Below, one piece after another: positions 58,438 to 64,000 of a stretch of DNA of 64,000 bases. The stretch covers positions 25,872,713 through 25,936,712 of the forward strand of contig OZ024861.1 in the NCBI GenBank assembly GCA_964017155.1, written 5' to 3'. The position numbers were made by a program, and so were the translations under genes. How positions within the stretch are numbered: position 1 is the stretch's first letter; the number at the start of each line of letters is the position of its first letter. The notes under the pieces were generated by a model. It worked only from the letters and a program-made list of their open reading frames with translations. It searched no databases and was not told the DNA's origin. The stretch is from Oasisia sp. SBJ-2009. Lineage: Eukaryota; Annelida; Polychaeta; Sabellida; Siboglinidae.

Positions 58438-58873
58438 GTAAACAATAAAACTGCAAGTGCTACAAATAAGACTCTAATTATGTAGTAATAAAAATAGTTA
58501 TTTTTGCACGTGCACACAAACTGTAACCACACCTTTGGCTAAATCCGAAATAAAATGCTAAGTCTGGCCGAGTTGCCCCGTCTGATCTTGGCCGGCGTCT
58601 ACGCCAGGCAGTCTGCAATCACATGTACTTTGAGAATGTTTATTGTGTCACTTCCGATCCGTGAGCACAGATTGATTGAATCTACCGTTCAGATAGTACA
58701 GATACACTGTGTGACCCACACAATCAGAAGCCTGAGTTCCCGGCACACAAAGACAGTGTGGCTGCACTCGTACATCAGACCCTGGTACTTAGCTGCAACT
58801 ACGGGTCACAGTAGACAGGGAAGTCAGTGGATATTAAGTGTATGAGGAATACACTGTGACTGTCGTGGTCAAC

Positions 58874-58938
58874 ATGTCCTACAGTGATTCTGAGCAGATC
58901 ACTGAGATACACATTGGTGCAAAAAAGTTGAAAGCCAG
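58874..58938 (+). CDS. CELF: CELF-like gene, candidate alternative first coding exon b
   Basis: ATG at 58874 opens 21 codons (MSYSDSEQITEIHIGAKKLK then A) ending in AG before a strong GTAAGC donor at 58939. It has the same phase and the same split AG+C codon as exon a, so it also joins in frame to 61812. An in-frame TAA lies at 58835-58837. The preceding 300 bp (58560-58870) is less AT-rich than its surroundings and could be 5' UTR and promoter. Two independent exons with matching phase favour alternative promoters. Confidence 0.58.
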
Positions 58939-58939
58939 G

Positions 58940-60000
58940 TAAGCTTTTGAGGCTTCTTGCGTGAATGTGGCAGCTCACCATATGTATGCGTTGATGCTGT
59001 ATAAACCAACTGGTTGTGCTAGGGCACCTCGCATTTTGGGGTTTCCCTCATAGAAACTACATCATGGGGAAGTGTGAACATATATAGCCCTGTTCACACA
59101 TGAGAACTTGTGACTGCTGACATTAGGGTTTAGTTTTGGTGGCTAGTCTGTGGCAAGGCAGAGAAGGAATGATTCCATGTAGTCTAAGTCTTATTTTTGG
59201 CACTCATGACTGTCATGGAATGATTCCCATATTTGTAAATATAGGATTTGACGAAAACTGTAGCAAGACTTGGAAAAATGTGCGTCGTGGTTATAATCAC
59301 TTGTTCTTTCACATTCACCAGTAGAAAGTTTTATAACCAGGGATTCATACTTATGTGGACCATCAGTCGTAGCCCAGTTAATTTTCTAAATGTGGAAAAC
59401 AGATTCCAGGACAGATAGACAATCATGCAGACAAAATGAGATGTAAAATGTAGTGAACTTGGGCAGTAATCTTGTGTATTATTTGCACTGGTTGGTGTGA
59501 ACGTGGTGGCCAGTCAACTAGCATCTTTCCATGAAAGATTCATTTGATAAATAACACTATTTAAAGCAAACAGTCAAATCCATCTTAGGTGAAAATTCAC
59601 CACACTGAGATCTGGCACAGTCTCACATTAGAGACTGTTTTAGGGGTGATCTCATATGTTGGCATAGTCAAGAATAATTTGCATTAGTACTAATGCACTA
59701 GCCTCCCTCATCCATACGTGGGCCATTCAGAATGACTGCCAAACAACAGCCAATAGCCTCTGAACTGAACTGATGCAAGATCATAGCTTTATGCAGAGAC
59801 CTGTCCACCCGTCATTTGGATGGGGAAAACCGTTGTGGATTGTTACAAATATCAGTGGACGGGTAAAAAATGAAGGATGTTAACATCCACATGTCCACCA
59901 AAAAAGTGACTGGCAATTTTTTTTTCCTGCATAAAGCCCTGCGCAAAAAGGTGTCTGATCATTGCTATTACACAAATCACCAACCTTGCTGCAACATTAT
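58940..60000. other. CELF-like gene intron, unannotated
   Basis: No element recognised apart from the loose repeat block near 59795-59870 mentioned at 57240. Confidence 0.4.
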
Positions 60001-60002
60001 AG

Positions 60003-60114
<112 letters not shown>

Positions 60115-60309
60115 GAAAGGTGTGTACGGTGGCTGATGATGTTTGTTTGCTTCTGTATAATTCATGTACACCTTAGCTTGCAAGATTTACCACGTCTCAA
60201 TGTCATAGCTCAATTGGTCTTTATTTATATTGTTAAAGTTTCATAGTTGCTTATTTGAATTGCATATTATTTGTTGTCAAAACATCAGTATTTATTGATA
60301 GTGGGGCAT

Positions 60310-60535
60310 GATTGTCTAGTGTAGTGTTTAGACATCTATAGAACAATTCATTGCGGCGGCTGCAGTTTAAGTCCATCCTTTCAAAGCTTGAACCATTTCA
60401 TTCACCTAACCCCACTTACTGGTGCCTGCACTGTTCAGAACACACATCCAAACCTGTTGGTCCCTACTAGGTATCTATACTAGGGGAAATAAAATGTCCC
60501 TCAGATGTTTACCTGTTGCGGACACCCAGGGAATG
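60310..60535 (+). mobile_element. Decayed SINE of the 51268 family
   Basis: Keeps TTTCATTCACCTAACC, GGTATCTATACTAGGGGAA and TAAAATG blocks in the right order; the tRNA head is barely readable. Confidence 0.45.
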
Positions 60536-60540
60536 TAGTA

Positions 60541-60850
60541 ACACTGTGGTGCAGTGGCTAGAGCTTCAGACTCAAGTAAGAGAATCCGGGTTCGAATCCT
60601 ATACTGCCATGTCTAACCTTGGGTAAGGTGTATCACTCTACATTGCTCCAGTTCACTCAGCTGTATGATTGAGTAACTGGCTATAGACAAGTGGATATTT
60701 GTGTATGAATAGTCATCGCGCATACATGGCTGGATACTTCTCTGAGAAGCTGAGAAGGTGTATGATTGAACAGGTCCGCAGGGGATAAAGTGCTTTGAGC
60801 AATCCTTAGAATGAGATACTGGGCTATATAAGAAATTGCATATTTTTAAA
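60541..60850 (+). mobile_element. tRNA-derived SINE, near full length
   Basis: A box GTGGTGCAGTGGCTAGAG, B box GGGTTCGAATCC at 60588-60599, central CACTCTACATTGCTCC and tail AAGTGCTTTGAGCAATCC ... GGGCTATATAAGAA. Same family as 25837. Adjacent to the decayed SINE just upstream. Confidence 0.82.
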
Positions 60851-61811
60851 ATATAAATATGGTAACTTCTAATTCTCAACCTGTTGGCAACAATAAATAG
60901 AAGTAAGGACTGGCAGTTATGGTACTAGACAGTAGAGGAATATCACTTGCTTCTAACTATTATGAGAGTTATCTTGGTTTGAAATCCATGTCTTGTTACT
61001 GTTTGCACGAATTGCAGTAGTATTTAATGACCAGCTGGTGGAACTTGTCTGACCGGGGTCCCTTGACACGTCACAAACATAGCCGTGATTTTTACATAGT
61101 TTATTTTCTGCGTGGCTACATCGTGTGTCTCGTCTTGTCTTGTCTCTTCTCTTCTCTTCTCATCTCACTAGTGATTTCAGCAATACGTTCAAACTAATTC
61201 TCTAACTGGAATATTTACCTGTGTGATATAAAATAACATGGCTTGGCATAAATGGTTGCTCGATTGTCCAGAGCAGGTAAAACACATGGTCGGGCAGGCT
61301 GCCTTTGAACACCACTTGCCCCGACTGGCTAGTAGAATGTACACATAGTAGGTTTACTGCAGTTGGCAGTACTCAAAAAATTACTGGTGCAAGTCAAAAT
61401 TAGCTTTTCACAGTGTTTGATGTTACCCGACCAGTTGTGTTAATCATATAAATGGGATGTGGCCTACCCCGGGGTAATTCTGAGTTATCTTTGAGGGTGT
61501 AATGTGAACTACGTAGCAAGAAGCGGTACAGACAGTTGGTTGTGTGTGTTGCTGTTACACTAACAACCGATGACAAACACACACACAGCACGACAAACCA
61601 AATATAATGGTCCTTTTTAGAGGTGTACATCTCGTGCAGGTTTTGTAAACTCATGTTTGTTTGATGTGAGAATGAAGGTCTAGCTATGTGCGAACCTGTT
61701 GAACAAGTTTATCTAATTAATCAGCACCCTGAAAAGTAAAATGCTATGCTTTGGAGCTGTGTGTGAGTCGCCTCTATTCCATAAACCTCACCATGTACTG
61801 TCTACTTGCAG
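60851..61811. other. Intron before the CELF RRM exon
   Basis: Contains a TCTTG/TCTTC pentamer run at about 61131-61168. Otherwise no element seen. Confidence 0.5.
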
Positions 61812-61978
61812 CAATATGAATTCCCCTCAGACAGACCCTGATCCGGACGCGATCAAGATGTTTGTGGGCCAGGTGCCACGGTCCATGGATGAGGAGGACC
61901 TCCGCAAGATGTTTGAGGAGTTTGGGCCCATCTGTCAGCTGAACGTGCTGCGAGACAAGGTCACAGGCATGAGCAAAG
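61812..61978 (+). CDS. CELF: CELF/Bruno-like RNA-binding protein, exon with start of RRM1 (partial gene)
   Basis: Acceptor CTACTTGCAG, donor AAAG|GTAAGC, ends in phase 1. Encodes [20 protein letters not shown], with the RNP2 strand of RRM1 (MFVGQV), then [15 protein letters not shown] and [14 protein letters not shown]. This is the pattern of CELF1/2-class proteins ([14 protein letters not shown]), which bind GU-rich RNA and control splicing, mRNA decay and translation. The RNP1 half, RRM2 and RRM3 are not in the window; I searched by eye to 64000 for the next exon and did not find it. An internal ATG at 61816 could also serve as start. Confidence 0.92.
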
Positions 61979-63514
61979 GTAAGCGACTTCCACTGCCAGT
62001 GACTGGGTGAACCATGGCCATATAACGGTTCAAAGCCATATATGATATGATGTATAGTGAGGCTGGACTGATTTGGCTTGTAAACCTGTAGAGGTAACCG
62101 TGGAACTTCACTGTATGGCCGCACCTTGATAATACAGTCACCTGTGTAGTCAGGTCATTCAGCCATTCCAAGGACGACCTTATTTGTGAGGTTCCATGAC
62201 CTTAACCCTGCAATCGGCCAGCGAAAATATCATTCTAGTGGTCATGAAAGTACAGTCTCTAGTATCTGGTCTCTACAGCTGAGTCAGATGAACAACAGCT
62301 GTGTCAAATAGCAGTACTTGGCTACCTGCAATGAATGCAGGAAATAAAATCTCAGGAAAAAATCATGGGGGAAAACAGGAAATAAAGTCCCAAGAAATCA
62401 AGTAACAGGGAGGGAAAATAACACTATTTTAAATATATACCAACGTATAATTATTGCTAATCACTGTTCTGAAACATGCATTTGAAACCCACAAATTTAT
62501 GTAATAACCTATTAAATATAAAACAAAAAAAGTTGCACATAATTAATATATTAATGTTGTATAAGTATTTCCTACAATTCCTGCTGCGTCTCATGTTAAA
62601 AATATACTCACACTTGTTAGTACTCATCATTACATCTCATATTACGATCTTCAATCAAAATCTCCCTTGTATTTATGATGTCCTTATTGTACGAGACATC
62701 TAGATTCAGGGATGGAGTAATAGGTAGTCGTGGATACTGTTTAATAACTCGTCGAGATCACTTGAATAAGAATGACTGTCAATGACCTACATTGGCACTT
62801 GAATGTCACGTTCTTTCAAATCTGCTCAAGTGTGTAAAACCAAACCTTGTATTGACTAGATTTAGTTCCTGTGACTTTGGTCCTGTGTCTGTATTTGCCC
62901 ACCACTGCAATACCGGTAATCATGGCAGAGGTTGATTATTTTCAATAGTTTGACTAATTTGTCTTTTTACCAAAATAGTGAAATAGCCTATTAACAATAA
63001 TTTTTATGTACTGTTGCCAAACATCCTATTACCAAAATGTCTAATGCCGAAGTAAGTCACCCATAACCAAATCTCCTTTAACAAAATGTCATGGATCCTG
63101 GTTGTTACATGCTTAGCGTTATATAGACGCATGAAGCAGATCTGTTATTTGTTAGCATGCCATTGTTTGTTCATCAGTTGTGGATCTTGTGTGTTCATTT
63201 GTGGTTAATAATAATAACAACCTTGAATGTTCTTTTCATTTTCCTTGAGATAGCCTTGAGTTTGTATTAGTCATTGTGTACATGTCCTGCCATAATAGTG
63301 AGGTTATGTGACCTTAATAGACAGGTTTCACTGTATTTGTTTATACCATTTGGACTATCTTGACAAGTTTATTGAATTGCTGTGTTTTGATTTCATCATA
63401 GCCATTCCTCACCGACACTAAAAAAACTGTTGAGGCAAAATTAAGGGTAAGAAATATGAACAATGATTGTCACATTGAGCAGATTTGAATGTTACATAAT
63501 TAACAATTGATTGT
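61979..63514. other. Intron after the CELF RRM exon
   Basis: Mostly AT-rich. MITE-like pieces at 62100-62215 and 63285-63345 (GGTTTCACTGTA end). No further CELF exon recognised. Confidence 0.5.
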
Positions 63515-64000
63515 CACCCACAGTGAAGGCAATGATGTGATGTGTTTGCAGGGTGTTGATTTGTGACACCCACAGTGAAGGCAATGATGTGATGTGTTTG
63601 CAGGGTGTTGATTTGTGACACCCACAGTGAAGGCAATGATGTGATGTTGTTGCAGGGTGTTGATTTGTGACACCCACAATGAAGGCGATGATGTGATGTT
63701 GTTGCAGGGTGTTGTTTTGTGACATCCACAGTGAAGTTGTTGCAGGGTGTTGTTGCAGGGTGTTGATTTGTGACACCCACAGTGAAGGCAATGATGTGAT
63801 GTTGTTGCAGGGTGTTGTTTTGTGACACCCACAGTGAAGGCGATGATGTGATGTTGTTGCAGGGTGTTGTTTTGTGACACCCACGATGAAGGCAATGATG
63901 TGATGTTGTTGCAGGGTGTTGTTTTGTGACACCCACGATGAAGGCAATGATGTGATGTTGTTGCAGGGTGTTGTTTTGTGACACCCACAGTGAAGGCGAT
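63515..64000. repeat. 52-bp minisatellite, about 9.4 copies, running off the window
   Basis: Copies start at 63515, 63567, 63619, 63671, 63723, 63774, 63826, 63878, 63930 and 63982. Each has CACCCAC(A/G), GGC(A/G)ATGATGTGATG and TTGCAGGGTGTTG. One copy (63723) is rearranged, with a doubled TTGTTGCAGGGTG. The period is not a multiple of 3; long minus-strand frames rich in HPATTSHH result and are not genes. Confidence 0.95.

Noticed and set aside
58555..58845. 96-codon frame as a separate gene
   Set aside because: No family match; it sits just upstream of a likely CELF first exon and is better read as 5' UTR or promoter.
60541..60612. Functional tRNA gene
   Set aside because: Same reason: it is the head of a SINE.
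63492..63988. Three overlapping minus-strand frames with HPATTSHH repeats
   Set aside because: All are frames of one 52-bp minisatellite, which stays open because its units lack stops.

Overview
This is eukaryotic (animal) genomic DNA: AT-rich, intron-rich, dense in microsatellites and packed with decayed transposable elements. Two genes are recognised with confidence. On the minus strand a complete 11-exon gene for NT5DC1 (5'-nucleotidase domain-containing protein 1, a HAD-fold protein) runs from its start codon at 45418 to its stop at 27718; the exons I defined join in frame to 428 codons. On the plus strand the 3' end of the window holds the first RRM exon of a CELF/Bruno-like RNA-binding protein (61812-61978), with two plausible alternative first coding exons at 54.5 and 58.9 kb; the rest of that gene lies beyond the window. 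The two genes are divergent. The mix of CR1/L2-like LINEs, Ty3/gypsy, hAT MITEs and tRNA-derived SINEs fits a marine invertebrate, most likely a lophotrochozoan such as a mollusc, but the species cannot be fixed from the sequence alone.

Layout. 1-12034: 5.3 copies of a 2.26-kb tandem repeat, as far as I can tell differing only in a poly-G tract, each carrying a CpG-rich promoter-like module (CRE, ETS-like and YY1-like sites); the array enters from outside the window. 12.0-13.0 kb: a diverged dispersed repeat and a CpG island. 13.9-23.5 kb: a transposon graveyard of LINE reverse transcriptase fragments on both strands and a Ty3/gypsy integrase region broken by a hAT element and LINE pieces. 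25.4-27.7 kb: LINE tails, a full SINE and a non-autonomous hAT element with a perfect 8-bp target duplication that abuts the NT5DC1 stop codon. 27.7-45.4 kb: NT5DC1, whose introns hold an interleaved foldback structure split by a LINE, a TG-rich microsatellite, SINEs, two more hAT MITEs, a 51-bp minisatellite, a LINE-derived 69-bp tandem repeat, and a 68/74-bp tandem repeat that copies the exon 4 splice acceptor. 46.1-47.4 kb: a microsatellite followed by a diverged tandem repeat of about 320 bp. 48-64 kb: the 5' region and introns of the CELF-like gene, with SINEs, another hAT MITE, microsatellites and a 52-bp minisatellite running off the window end.

NT5DC1 and CELF have no known joint pathway; their proximity is treated here as synteny. 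The most unusual signals are the homogenised promoter-bearing array, the amplified splice acceptor inside NT5DC1, the A-B-A'-B' interleaved inverted repeats in its last intron, and the hAT insertion exactly at its stop codon.
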